Assembly (NCBI GenBank): GCA_007128245.1
Contig: SKXU01000020.1
Span: forward strand, 1-11,566
Source: Candidatus Woesearchaeota archaeon
Lineage (GTDB): Archaea; Nanobdellota; Nanobdellia; Woesearchaeales; SKIA01
Direction of reading: 5' to 3'
Length of the DNA: 11,566 bases
Shown here: positions 1 to 7,194 of the stretch, one piece after another
Position numbering within the stretch: the stretch's first letter is position 1
Layout of the letters: the number at the start of each line of letters is the position of its first letter
The notes under the pieces: model-generated
Told to the model about the DNA's origin: nothing
The model's database searches: none
Seen by the model: only the letters and a program-made list of their open reading frames with translations
Program-made: the position numbers and the translations under genes

Positions 1-2
1 GC

Positions 3-2621
3 CTATCCGATACTTCCTTCCATCTCAAGCTCAATGAGCTTGTTCATCTCAACTGCGTACTCAATAGGAAGTTCTTTGGTGATGGGTTCCATAAATCCGG
101 TGACGAGCATTTTCATGGCTTCCTCTTCGGGAATGCCGCGACTCATTAAATAGAATACTTGTTCATCACTAATTCTTCCCACAGTTGCTTCATGACCGAC
201 ATCAACGTCTTGCTCGTTAATATCTATGTAGGGATAGGTGTTTGATTGGGATTCGTTATCAATCATGAGCGCATCGCACTCAACATTGCTTTTTGCTCCT
301 TTAGCTCCTTTTGCGATGCGAAGCAGTCCACGATACGCAGTAATGCCTCCTTGGATTGCAATTGATTTGGAGACTACTCGTGATGTTGTTTGTGGTGCGA
401 GATGATACACTTTTGCACCCGTATCTTGGTTTTGTCCTTTACTTGCAAACGCGATCGCGAGGTGGTCTGCCCGACTGCCTTTACCCACAAGCATGGTGCA
501 CGGGTAGAGCATGGTGACTCCGCTGTTGTGCACTATGAGTCCGTTTGCAACGAAGTTATGGTATTTTTCTACTTCAATATCATATGTCTGCTTCAACCCC
601 AACGAAACTATTTCGTCAATTCTTGCATATCCTATATCATCGTTTGTTTTACTCGAAAAGTTTCCTACTGTTTTGCTTCCACTAAAATTTCTTCTTGTTT
701 TGATATTTGCTATTTTCTCTTTGTACGTTGGACTTTTTGTTGGAACGTTCTTGATTTTTTTCCCGTTCAATAGTAGTCTGTAAGAATCTTTTGCATTGCA
801 TGAAACACCTTGAATCTCTGTCTGACGTGCTTTTCCATGATTGAAAATCTGCGAGGTTCCCAATCCGCAACTCATTGCTACATCTGAAATTCCTTCAAGA
901 AGATCCTTGCTTGTGCTTGTGAAATAGATTCCTCCTTGTCCTGTGTGTCCGTCAGCATCAAAATATCCCGCAATGAAAGCCATTTTTTGCGAGTGAGGTA
1001 TTGTGTGCACCCAATCAGGAACTGTTTTTTGATGTGCTTTTTTTGCAAAGCCTAGGTGTTCGAGTAATTCAGCTATTGGCACTGAGTTAATTATAATATA
1101 TCTGTCTTTTTCATAAGTGATGTGATATCCGAATGTATCGCTGACAATTTTTTTGAGCGGCTCACGCAAATCACTTGTTTCAGGTATTGCTATGTTGATT
1201 TTTGCTCCCCCGTTTTTTTCATCAAACCAAATGTTTCCATCGCCCAGAACCATTCCAAGAAACCACATGAAGTCTTCAGTTGTCTCTTTAGGCCACTTTA
1301 CTTGTTTAAACAAGTGCTTGATATTCATCTTCAGGTTCGTTTTGTACTGGTTGTTTGTGTTAACAACTTTGTTATAGTCATACGCAGGCAGCAGGTGTGG
1401 CTTTCCAAAATCAGGAAGTTGCTTTGCAATAGCAATCACATCCCCTGTTTTAAGGCGCGACAGTGGAGTCCATGTTTGATGAAAGAAGCCTTTTTTGTGG
1501 CTTACATCATTTTTCTTGTGTTCTAGCGTAAGAAACGGATGATTGGCAGTTGCTTCTATTTCTCTTCCTCCAGCTCTCACTCTAAAAACTTCTTTTTTTC
1601 CGTTGTGAACGAGATTTTTCACATAACCTTTTGTTAGCTTATTTGTTTCTTTATCCCAAGAAATAACTTTACTTCCTGGAGCGAGCTTATTTATCTGTAC
1701 ACCTCCCTTGGGGTTTGTTGCGACTTTCGCGTTTTCTGTCAAACAGCCCAGATTTCCTCCTATCCATTCCATGGTGGAGTCTTGCTCAGCAATCGCCCGC
1801 TTCGTATTGAGATTGTAGGTGTTGATACTCCAGTTCTCAACAGAGGAGTATCGTGCACGTGCGCGCGGTTTAACAAAGACCTCAACGCAGCCTGCGTGAA
1901 GGGATTTATCATCGTATTTGGGTGCAGAGCATCCTTCGTAATAACTTGCGTAGGCATCCTCTTCAACCACGATGAGGGTGTGCTCAAACTGTCCTGCCCG
2001 CATACTATTCATACGGAAGTACGCTTGCAGTGGCTTGTCAACATGCACTCCTTTTGGTACGTACAGAAATGTTCCTCCGCTCCAGACTGCGTAGTGCAAT
2101 GCGGCGAACATGTGATCGTTAATAGGGACGCATTTTGAGAAGTATTCTTTTACAAGTTCTGGGTGTTGCTGGAGCGCCTCATTCATATCGAGGAAAATAA
2201 CTCCTTTTTGCTCCCACTCCTCTTTGAGGTTGTGGTATGCCATCTTTGATTCCATCTGCGCGCCTGCACCTGCGAGTGCTGCGCGCTCCGCTTCTGGAAT
2301 GCCGAGTTTTTCAAACGTCTCTTTTACTTCATCAGGAACGTCATCCCAGGACTTTTGGTTTTCTGGGGCGTCAGGATGGAGAAAATACGTGATTTTGTCA
2401 AGGTCAAGATCAGAAATGTCAGGCCCCCACGTAGGGATTGTGCATTTCTTGAATTCTTCATATGCTTGTAGTCGGAGGTCAAGCATCCATTCTGGCTCGT
2501 TGTTGGTCTCTGAGATGAATCGAATAAGCTCTTCTGAGAGTCCTTCAGGGGCTTTGTATTTGTACTTTACCGCGCTTGGGGTGTCGTAGAGTTCTCGTGA
2601 AAGTTCTGTGATATCGCTCAT
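3..2621 (-). CDS. sufB: Fe-S cluster assembly scaffold SufB, intein-containing precursor
   Basis: Scaffold subunit of the SUF system, which with SufC (and SufD where present) assembles Fe-S clusters in the cytoplasm. The precursor is 872 residues: N-extein 1-292, intein 293-699, C-extein 700-872. The spliced 465-residue protein has the usual SufB size. SufB hallmarks seen are YYEGCSAP (Cys231), QGGITAYRG, the VECDALMID cysteine (Cys375 after splicing, matching the essential E. coli Cys405) and GHEATVG with His403-Glu404, the pair corresponding to E. coli His433-Glu434. The ATG at 2621 is chosen because SufB homology begins just after it. An in-frame extension to 2840 would run across the divergent regulator gene and encodes nothing SufB-like. 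No Shine-Dalgarno precedes the ATG. The stop lies at the window edge, so any sufC or sufD partner downstream is out of view. Identity is very secure; dependence of activity on splicing is inferred. Confidence 0.97.
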   Translation of the reverse strand: MSDITELSRELYDTPSAVKYKYKAPEGLSEELIRFISETNNEPEWMLDLRLQAYEEFKKCTIPTWGPDISDLDLDKITYFLHPDAPENQKSWDDVPDEVKETFEKLGIPEAERAALAGAGAQMESKMAYHNLKEEWEQKGVIFLDMNEALQQHPELVKEYFSKCVPINDHMFAALHYAVWSGGTFLYVPKGVHVDKPLQAYFRMNSMRAGQFEHTLIVVEEDAYASYYEGCSAPKYDDKSLHAGCVEVFVKPRARARYSSVENWSINTYNLNTKRAIAEQDSTMEWIGGNLGCLTENAKVATNPKGGVQINKLAPGSKVISWDKETNKLTKGYVKNLVHNGKKEVFRVRAGGREIEATANHPFLTLEHKKNDVSHKKGFFHQTWTPLSRLKTGDVIAIAKQLPDFGKPHLLPAYDYNKVVNTNNQYKTNLKMNIKHLFKQVKWPKETTEDFMWFLGMVLGDGNIWFDEKNGGAKINIAIPETSDLREPLKKIVSDTFGYHITYEKDRYIIINSVPIAELLEHLGFAKKAHQKTVPDWVHTIPHSQKMAFIAGYFDADGHTGQGGIYFTSTSKDLLEGISDVAMSCGLGTSQIFNHGKARQTEIQGVSCNAKDSYRLLLNGKKIKNVPTKSPTYKEKIANIKTRRNFSGSKTVGNFSSKTNDDIGYARIDEIVSLGLKQTYDIEVEKYHNFVANGLIVHNSGVTMLYPCTMLVGKGSRADHLAIAFASKGQNQDTGAKVYHLAPQTTSRVVSKSIAIQGGITAYRGLLRIAKGAKGAKSNVECDALMIDNESQSNTYPYIDINEQDVDVGHEATVGRISDEQVFYLMSRGIPEEEAMKMLVTGFMEPITKELPIEYAVEMNKLIELEMEGSIG
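525..1745 (-). mobile_element. Intein with LAGLIDADG homing endonuclease inside sufB
   Basis: A 407-residue in-frame insertion that splits SufB between GGNLG and SGVTMLYP. Splicing residues are all present: Cys1 at the N-junction, a TxxH block B (Thr66-Ala-Asn-His69), a C-terminal block YDIEVEKYHNFVANG followed by His406-Asn407, and Ser as the +1 extein residue. The central part holds a two-motif LAGLIDADG endonuclease: LGMVLGDG near residue 163 with Asp169, and IAGYFDADG near residue 258 with Asp265. Both acidic catalytic residues are intact, so the element may still home. The coding strand is visibly more AT-rich with more T/A-ending codons than the flanking sufB exteins, consistent with horizontal acquisition. 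The intein sits in a conserved part of the SufB core, not at the YxEG/C position I recall for the mycobacterial SufB intein; that cysteine (Cys231) is uninterrupted here. The junctions are read directly; activity is inferred. Confidence 0.95.
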
Positions 2622-2637
2622 ATTAACAATCGTTAAT
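2622..2637. promoter_or_regulatory. Inverted repeat abutting the sufB start (candidate operator)
   Basis: The arms ATTAAC and GTTAAT are perfect inverted complements separated by AATC. The repeat lies between the sufB ATG and a TATA-like element at 2648-2654, where the transcription start of a nearly leaderless mRNA would fall. That is a classic repression position, and the divergent XRE regulator is the obvious candidate ligand. Six-base AT-rich arms can arise by chance, so function is inferred. Confidence 0.4.
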
Positions 2638-2647
2638 TTTTGTGCGG

Positions 2648-2654
2648 TTAAAAA
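2648..2654 (-). promoter_or_regulatory. Candidate TATA box for sufB
   Basis: On the minus strand this reads TTTTTAA, centred 30 bases before the sufB ATG, predicting a start site a few bases upstream of the codon. A second candidate, CATATAG at 2681-2687, would give a leader of roughly 35 bases. The sequence does not decide between them. Confidence 0.4.
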
Positions 2655-2703
2655 CGTTCTGTTGGAGTAAACATAGGTTACTATATGGAAATTAAACAGT
2701 ATC

Positions 2704-2710
2704 TTTAAAT
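2704..2710 (+). promoter_or_regulatory. TATA box of the XRE regulator gene
   Basis: TTTAAAT, centred about 26 bases before the ATG at 2733. This places transcription initiation at the start codon and supports a leaderless mRNA and the ATG over an in-frame upstream TTG at 2718. Confidence 0.55.
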
Positions 2711-2732
2711 CAACTTCTTGTGTTCTTCTGAT

Positions 2733-3089
2733 ATGCAACTCCTTCCAGAAGTAGAAGTGTGGTACGGCCTTCCCGCATTGCGAGCAGCACTCGCAAAAGC
2801 ACTCAAGACGCGAGGAAAGACGCAGAAACAGATTGCTCACACGCTAGGAATCACTGAAAGCGCGGTCTCACAATACCTCACAGGAAAACGAGGGATGTCG
2901 CGTCTGCCACTGCGCATCGTAAAAGAAATTGATGTGTCCGCAGACCGCATGCTCAACGCATCCTCGGGGGTGGTGGTGTCAGAACTCATGCGCCTTGTGC
3001 ACCTGCTCCGAGAGACACGCGTTATCTGCGACCTACACCGTCAGCACGTCGAAGGGCTTCCTGCAAAGTGCGAGCACTGCTTTCCGTGA
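2733..3089 (+). CDS. XRE-family transcriptional regulator with C-terminal cysteine cluster
   Basis: A 118-residue DNA-binding protein. Residues 12-54 form a helix-turn-helix of XRE type (GKTQKQIAHTLGITESAVSQYLTGKRG), with the layout of the archaeal predicted regulators grouped as COG2522. After a linker helix (about 82-95) the C-terminus carries Cys99, His102, His105, Cys113 and Cys116, a C-X13-C-X2-C pattern able to bind a metal or Fe-S cluster. The gene is divergent from sufB across 111 bases and converges on the unknown gene downstream with a 16-base gap. Position and cysteine tail suggest regulation of Fe-S assembly in response to cluster or metal status; that role is inference. The ATG at 2733 fits the TATA spacing. 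The HTH call is strong; the ligand and target are unproven. Confidence 0.88.
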   Translation: MQLLPEVEVWYGLPALRAALAKALKTRGKTQKQIAHTLGITESAVSQYLTGKRGMSRLPLRIVKEIDVSADRMLNASSGVVVSELMRLVHLLRETRVICDLHRQHVEGLPAKCEHCFP

Positions 3090-3105
3090 GATGTATATGT
3101 TTGTT

Positions 3106-4179
3106 CTAACTAGGAACAGTATACACAACAGGCACATCTTGGGGGCGTTCAGGGAGAGCCATTTTTCGACCATGCCTTCCTGAAACCAGTACTGCCATAG
3201 TAGCATCAGCGATTTCTGCACGATTCACAGCATGTACATCTGAAAACAACGTGGCTTTTTGGCCTCGCAGACCAATTCCACGAAATGTGCGTTGGTGTGG
3301 TGGAGCAACGTAGATAGGTAGGTCTTCGACTTTGCGAATCATCTCCACTTCATATGACGCGTCCGCGTTTTCTTGTGGAATAACAAGAATGTGCGCATCT
3401 CTCTTTTTGGCTGCTCGTCTGGTTAAGGAACGTGTGCCATCACAACCCATGCGCATGAGCACTTCAACCATTCGCTCGCGGGGAGGATGGTATGTGTCCC
3501 CGGAGTGGATGCCTTCAACTAAGGACGCATTTGGTACAAGGTTTTCACCAGTGAGTGCTTCTGCGAATCTGTACGCGTGTTGAGGCCAAGCCGCACCATA
3601 CTTCTCTCCCATGTTTGCAAAAAGCACAAAGGGATTTACTGTGGCCTGTTCATAGCTTGAAAGTTTGCGAATTACGTCCTTAATTTTTTGCTTTCCTTTT
3701 TGTTTTTCTTTTTGCTGTCTTTGTAGAAGACCATAGGCCTTACGAGGAAATATATCTATCTCTTCTTTATGTGCGGACAGAATTACTTCCAAAAAATTTT
3801 TTTGCGGATTTTCCCAGGGGGCAGTTTCCCCCTGTCTATAATATAAGTCCTCAATTCTTTTCAAGACACGTGAGAGATCAATTTCGAGCTTAGAAGCATC
3901 TCCTTTTTGCGCCTTATCTTCTGATGAGGATGCACTTCTCTCTCTTTCCTCCTCTCTTTTCTGTTGTTGGATTGGATGGTGCGGAATGTAGGTTTCGCGC
4001 AACAATTCTTCAGTAAGAGAGGGAGGGATCTTTCTTTCAGGCATGTCAGCGAGTGCCTTTGTTGCGTGTGCATACCATGCTGGTTCGTCACACAACAAGA
4101 AGAGTCTGTTTTGCACTTTGAACTTCTCGTCGATGATGGATCCTCGTATGTGTATTGGGTTATTTTCAGCGAATCCCAT
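3106..4179 (-). CDS. Hypothetical soluble protein, family not recognised
   Basis: A 357-residue protein that I cannot assign. It has no signal peptide or membrane segment. Residues 1-65 look globular. Residues 70-100 are a highly charged, low-complexity linker (QQQKREEERERSASSSEDK), and 153-170 is a second lysine/glutamine-rich stretch likely to be helical. The C-terminal half (about 178-357) looks like a folded alpha/beta domain with hydrophobic strands DAHILVIP, LPIYVAPP and TMAVLVSG, and a histidine/arginine-rich segment. It begins as a leaderless ATG 26 bases from a good TATA box and is divergent from the M50 protease gene, 102 bases apart. The linker coding region is markedly A-rich on its coding strand. 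A multidomain cytoplasmic adaptor or enzyme is possible, but no catalytic signature was recognised. Confidence 0.85.
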   Translation of the reverse strand: MGFAENNPIHIRGSIIDEKFKVQNRLFLLCDEPAWYAHATKALADMPERKIPPSLTEELLRETYIPHHPIQQQKREEERERSASSSEDKAQKGDASKLEIDLSRVLKRIEDLYYRQGETAPWENPQKNFLEVILSAHKEEIDIFPRKAYGLLQRQQKEKQKGKQKIKDVIRKLSSYEQATVNPFVLFANMGEKYGAAWPQHAYRFAEALTGENLVPNASLVEGIHSGDTYHPPRERMVEVLMRMGCDGTRSLTRRAAKKRDAHILVIPQENADASYEVEMIRKVEDLPIYVAPPHQRTFRGIGLRGQKATLFSDVHAVNRAEIADATMAVLVSGRHGRKMALPERPQDVPVVYTVPS

Positions 4180-4202
4180 GAATGTGTGTAATCACTCTAA
4201 AG

Positions 4203-4209
4203 TTATAAA
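4203..4209 (-). promoter_or_regulatory. TATA box of the unknown 357-residue gene
   Basis: TTTATAA on the minus strand, centred 27 bases before the ATG at 4179. It is a near-consensus archaeal TATA element predicting a leaderless transcript. Confidence 0.65.
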
Positions 4210-4253
4210 TATTATGGTTTTTCTCGTGACTCTTCGCGAGTACTGACGCAGCC

Positions 4254-4260
4254 TTATAAA
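4254..4260 (+). promoter_or_regulatory. TATA box of the M50 protease gene
   Basis: TTATAAA, centred 25 bases before the ATG at 4282, so the transcript should start at or beside the start codon. No Shine-Dalgarno precedes the ATG. Confidence 0.65.
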
Positions 4261-4281
4261 CGCTTTTCGCCCCACACACGC

Positions 4282-5727
4282 ATGCAGCCAGAGACGCGAA
4301 TCCACCTTCACACGCTCTCAACACACAAACGAGGAGCGGAATACGTGGTAGGATATGAACCCGCCCGCGCCTACATTACCGTGGACGAGCAAGGAATGCG
4401 CGTGCTCAAACACCTGAAAACACACACCGTAGGAGAGACTGCGAAAGCATTCCCGAACTACGACGTAAAACTTATTGCACAACAACTCATCGACAACGGA
4501 CTCGTACACAAAATAAACCACCGCGTCGTACACAAAAAAATCCTCACACAAGACATACTCGACATCCCTCCCAAGTATCTGAAATGGGTGCACCACCCCC
4601 TCACACGAGGAAGCATCCTCGGCTTTGTCGCCGTACTCTTCATCGTATACCTTACGCAACCACAGCTTGTGCCAAGCGCAGAATGGTTTTTTGCAACCAC
4701 GTGGCTCTCACTGCTCATCCCAGGAGCACTCATTGCTGCGTGGGCACTGCACTTCTTGCACGAACTTGGACACTACGCAGCAATACGCGCAACAGGATAC
4801 CCCACAGGATTTCACCTCGCGCACCGATGGCAATTCATCGTGCCAGAAGCAGACCTTGCGCACACAAAAAAACTCACTCCCCCACAACAAACACGCGTAT
4901 ACCTCGCAGGATTCGCAGTGGACGCAGTGATATTAGGATTTGCAACACTGATGATAGCAATCGGAGTAGGAGTAGCGTTCTGGCAACTTATCGCCTTGCT
5001 GATATGGTTTACCTTGCTGGTGCAACTTCTCCCAGTAGCATACACGGACGCAGCAAAAATAGCTGAGCGCATTACTAAACGAAGTGACGTGCTCTTGCAA
5101 GCACGCAGAAGCGTCACAACACTGTGTCCGTTTTGCAAAACAAAAGATGAGCACCAAGCACTACGCGCACACCTGTTTCCCTGGATGCTCATAGGCATCT
5201 TCTTAGGACTCGTCCTACTGCTCGTGTATGTCATACCCGTATTCGTGACGATACTCGAGCGAGCAGTCCTCGGCCTAGTAGGACAACCACCATATCTTAT
5301 TGACGCAGTGCTCGCACTCTTCATGGTAGCAGTAAGCGTGAGTATGTACAGCATCGGAGCAATACGAGAACACCACCTCGGAGTCAAACAATGGTTTACT
5401 TGGCTGTGCGTAGCGCTGTATGTCACCGCAAACTTTGTGATCGTCTTCTTACTCGCAATCACACTCCTGTTCATAGCACAACCACTCATCATCATTATCG
5501 CGTTCTTGCTCTGTGGAGCAATCTTTGGAAGACTCTTCATTACCATCGTAGAACACATCCGCTTTGAACAAACAGGATTCGCAACAGATACCCTACTTCC
5601 CGTCTACGCAGCAAGCACCGCACTTTTGCTCGTGCTCCTTCTTGCAGGACATCCATTAACCAGCGGGATCGAAACACTCATCGGCATTGCGTACGCAATA
5701 GGCATGCTCGGGTCACTTGTGGTGTAG
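4282..5727 (+). CDS. Polytopic M50-type zinc metalloprotease with PqqD-like N-terminal domain
   Basis: A 481-residue membrane protein. Residues 20-77 resemble a PqqD/RRE-type winged-helix domain (YVVGYEPARAYITVDEQGMRVLKHL ending in QQLIDNGLV), the arrangement found in 'putative peptide zinc metalloprotease' proteins of the YydH type. Membrane segments begin near residue 111. HELGH at 160-164 supplies two zinc histidines and the catalytic glutamate, and QLLPVAYTD with Asp256 matches the third-ligand motif of site-2 proteases. A CPFC pair (Cys282, Cys285) in the central loop could bind metal or form a disulfide. Six or so further membrane helices follow. The family cleaves substrates within or near the membrane; in RiPP systems PqqD-like domains bind leader peptides. 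No precursor peptide gene or radical-SAM partner lies nearby, so the substrate is unknown. The gene uses C-ending and A-ending codons strongly. The protease call is good; the PqqD-like call is moderate. Confidence 0.85.
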   Translation: MQPETRIHLHTLSTHKRGAEYVVGYEPARAYITVDEQGMRVLKHLKTHTVGETAKAFPNYDVKLIAQQLIDNGLVHKINHRVVHKKILTQDILDIPPKYLKWVHHPLTRGSILGFVAVLFIVYLTQPQLVPSAEWFFATTWLSLLIPGALIAAWALHFLHELGHYAAIRATGYPTGFHLAHRWQFIVPEADLAHTKKLTPPQQTRVYLAGFAVDAVILGFATLMIAIGVGVAFWQLIALLIWFTLLVQLLPVAYTDAAKIAERITKRSDVLLQARRSVTTLCPFCKTKDEHQALRAHLFPWMLIGIFLGLVLLLVYVIPVFVTILERAVLGLVGQPPYLIDAVLALFMVAVSVSMYSIGAIREHHLGVKQWFTWLCVALYVTANFVIVFLLAITLLFIAQPLIIIIAFLLCGAIFGRLFITIVEHIRFEQTGFATDTLLPVYAASTALLLVLLLAGHPLTSGIETLIGIAYAIGMLGSLVV

Positions 5728-6918
5728 CTACCACGAAAATCGCTTGCGCACACGAAGACGAGGAAACACCTCATCAGGAGCAAACTGCTTTTGCAAGCGA
5801 AAATAGACCACTCCCAACGCGACACCCGAAAACAACAGCGTGAGGCGAAGCGGCAGACCAGCTTCTAAAAGCAAACCAAGCACGACAGGAGTGACGACAA
5901 GAGCGAGAGAGGAGAGCGCACGAAACCCCTCCACAATTGCAGGACGCCTACGCAAAGGAGTATCCTTTTCTATGCGTGCGTGCACACTCGGAGAGGCGGA
6001 AGCATCAAAAAACGCGTATGCACCCGCCACAAAGACCAACACGACAAACACGGAAAACGGAAAGAGGATCGCGCATGCACTCATCCCAGCAAAGGAGAAC
6101 ACAAGCACGCGAGAAGAAGCGTTTTTCCCAAGCACTTGGCGCGCAAACAACCCACCAATCCCTGCCAAAAGACTCATGGAAGCAAACACTACACCCACGG
6201 CAAGCACAGAGCCGCCGATGTCAAGAATAAAAAACGGCAGCACCATATCGCGCACCACCCAAAACGCTTGCAGAGAAAACACTGCGAGGACAAGATACTT
6301 TTTTTGCATGACCTGAGCAATCTCAGAAAACGGATTAAACGGCCGCTTAGGAAATGATGGTCGCGTCTGAGGAAGCATGAGAGCAACCATTCCCGCAGAA
6401 AAAAACGCGATAGCAGAGAGCACATACACGTACGAGTACGACACCTCCTGAGCAACCACTCCTGCAGACAACGCCCCAGCGGCTCCACCAAGAGACACTG
6501 CAAGCAGTAAGACACTCACAAGACGATCAAGATCCTTGGCGAAACGAAACGCATCACGCACCAAGTCAATCACCAAAGGAATAAGCAGCGGAGTGCCCAC
6601 AGCGATAATCACACGAGACACTGCGTACATCCCAGCAGAGACTGCAAGAGACGCAAACACGAGCGCGCACGAGAGCGCAAGAGAAGACCAAGTAAAAAAC
6701 AATCCATACCCCATACGAGAAGCAATTTTTTGTATGTGCGCAGACAAGAACACGAACGCCAAAGCAGACAATCCAAGAATGCTCCCGATCATAGCAAAAC
6801 TCCCGTCAAGAGAGAAAAATAGGTACAAAACCTCAACAGTAGCAACGCTTGAGAGACCAAAAGACACCAGGAATGCTACCACGAGCGCGGGAAGATAGGT
6901 TGTTTTGAGTCGGCCCAT
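5728..6918 (-). CDS. Major facilitator superfamily transporter
   Basis: A 396-residue integral membrane protein with about 12 hydrophobic helices in two halves separated by a basic loop at residues 183-207 (PQTRPSFPKRPFNPF), the MFS layout. The loop after helix 2 (HIQKIASRMG) matches the usual position of the MFS A-motif but is degenerate. The C-terminus is short and strongly basic (RLRVRKRFSW), giving a cytoplasmic anchor. No substrate can be named. It ends exactly where the M50 protease gene ends, with no base between the two stops, and starts divergently from the ThiS-like/thiolase operon. The TATA-like element is weak but correctly spaced for a leaderless start. Confidence 0.88.
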   Translation of the reverse strand: MGRLKTTYLPALVVAFLVSFGLSSVATVEVLYLFFSLDGSFAMIGSILGLSALAFVFLSAHIQKIASRMGYGLFFTWSSLALSCALVFASLAVSAGMYAVSRVIIAVGTPLLIPLVIDLVRDAFRFAKDLDRLVSVLLLAVSLGGAAGALSAGVVAQEVSYSYVYVLSAIAFFSAGMVALMLPQTRPSFPKRPFNPFSEIAQVMQKKYLVLAVFSLQAFWVVRDMVLPFFILDIGGSVLAVGVVFASMSLLAGIGGLFARQVLGKNASSRVLVFSFAGMSACAILFPFSVFVVLVFVAGAYAFFDASASPSVHARIEKDTPLRRRPAIVEGFRALSSLALVVTPVVLGLLLEAGLPLRLTLLFSGVALGVVYFRLQKQFAPDEVFPRLRVRKRFSW

Positions 6919-6940
6919 CTACACGTATGGTGCGCGAGAG

Positions 6941-6948
6941 TATTAGAA
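6941..6948 (-). promoter_or_regulatory. Weak TATA-like element for the first MFS gene
   Basis: TTCTAATA on the minus strand, centred about 26 bases before the ATG at 6918. Spacing is right for a leaderless start, but the match to consensus is poor. Confidence 0.35.
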
Positions 6949-6968
6949 CCTTCTGGTCAGACGCAAAC

Positions 6969-6976
6969 CATATCAA
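6969..6976 (+). promoter_or_regulatory. TATA-like element of the sulfur carrier/thiolase operon
   Basis: CATATCAA, centred 25-26 bases before the ATG at 6998. It favours that ATG over the in-frame ATG at 6992, two codons earlier. The match to consensus is weak. Confidence 0.35.
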
Positions 6977-6997
6977 TGCAGCCTTGCTCTCATGGAT

Positions 6998-7192
6998 ATG
7001 CAAGTATACATTGAGCGCTCAGACGAGCACAAAACACTCACTTTCACGGGAAGCGTCCAAGAACTCCTTGACCTTCTTGAAATAAACGTCCAAACAGTGC
7101 TCGTGCTCAAAAACGACGCTCTCGTCACAGAAGACGAAGCGCTCACAGACACAGACAACGTAAACATCATTACTGTGGTGTCAGGAGGATAA
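6998..7192 (+). CDS. Ubiquitin-like sulfur carrier protein (ThiS/MoaD/TtuB type)
   Basis: A 64-residue small beta-grasp protein ending in the exposed Val-Val-Ser-Gly-Gly tail that E1-like enzymes adenylate and thiocarboxylate. The pattern TGSVQELLDLLEI, VLVLKNDALVTEDEAL and DNVNIITVVSGG matches ThiS/MoaD relatives, including short archaeal versions. It is two bases upstream of, and evidently co-transcribed with, a TtuA/Ncs6-type thiolase, so it most likely delivers sulfur for tRNA thiouridine synthesis as TtuB/Urm1/SAMP2 do. Roles in thiamine or molybdopterin synthesis cannot be excluded. The start at 6998 fits the TATA spacing; an in-frame ATG at 6992 would add two residues. No E1-like activating enzyme is visible in the window. 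Confidence 0.85.
   Translation: MQVYIERSDEHKTLTFTGSVQELLDLLEINVQTVLVLKNDALVTEDEALTDTDNVNIITVVSGG
7183..7190 (+). promoter_or_regulatory. Shine-Dalgarno of the thiolase gene, embedded in the Gly-Gly codons
   Basis: AGGAGGAT, a strong match to the archaeal ribosome-binding consensus, ends four bases before the ATG at 7195. The GGA-GGA within it are the two C-terminal glycine codons of the sulfur carrier. It is the clearest Shine-Dalgarno in the window and belongs to an internal operon gene. Confidence 0.8.
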
Positions 7193-7194
7193 GT

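Noticed and set aside
390..1526. Plus-strand open frames opposite the intein
   Set aside because: They arise from the AT-rich antisense of the intein, whose own frame has all splicing and endonuclease motifs.
2718..2732. Upstream TTG start for the XRE regulator
   Set aside because: TATA spacing places initiation at the ATG at 2733, and the five extra residues are not needed for the fold.
2622..2840. In-frame N-terminal extension of SufB by 73 residues
   Set aside because: It lies across the divergent regulator gene and its promoter, its translation resembles no SufB N-terminus, and SufB-like sequence begins right after the ATG at 2621.
4812..5558. Long antisense frame (248 codons) inside the M50 protease gene
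   Set aside because: It is a by-product of the strong codon bias of the sense gene; its translation is low in structure and it lacks its own promoter.
5719..5734. Hairpin as an intrinsic terminator
   Set aside because: The five-base stem is not followed by a T-run on either strand, and archaeal termination relies on T-tracts.
5840..6316. Antisense frame (158 codons) inside the first MFS gene
   Set aside because: It encodes a repetitive Thr/Ser/Arg-rich product mirroring hydrophobic codons of the opposite strand, and is opposite a clear transporter.
6992..6997. ATG at 6992 as the start of the sulfur carrier
   Set aside because: It is possible, but the TATA-like element is spaced for the ATG at 6998 and the two extra residues add nothing recognisable.
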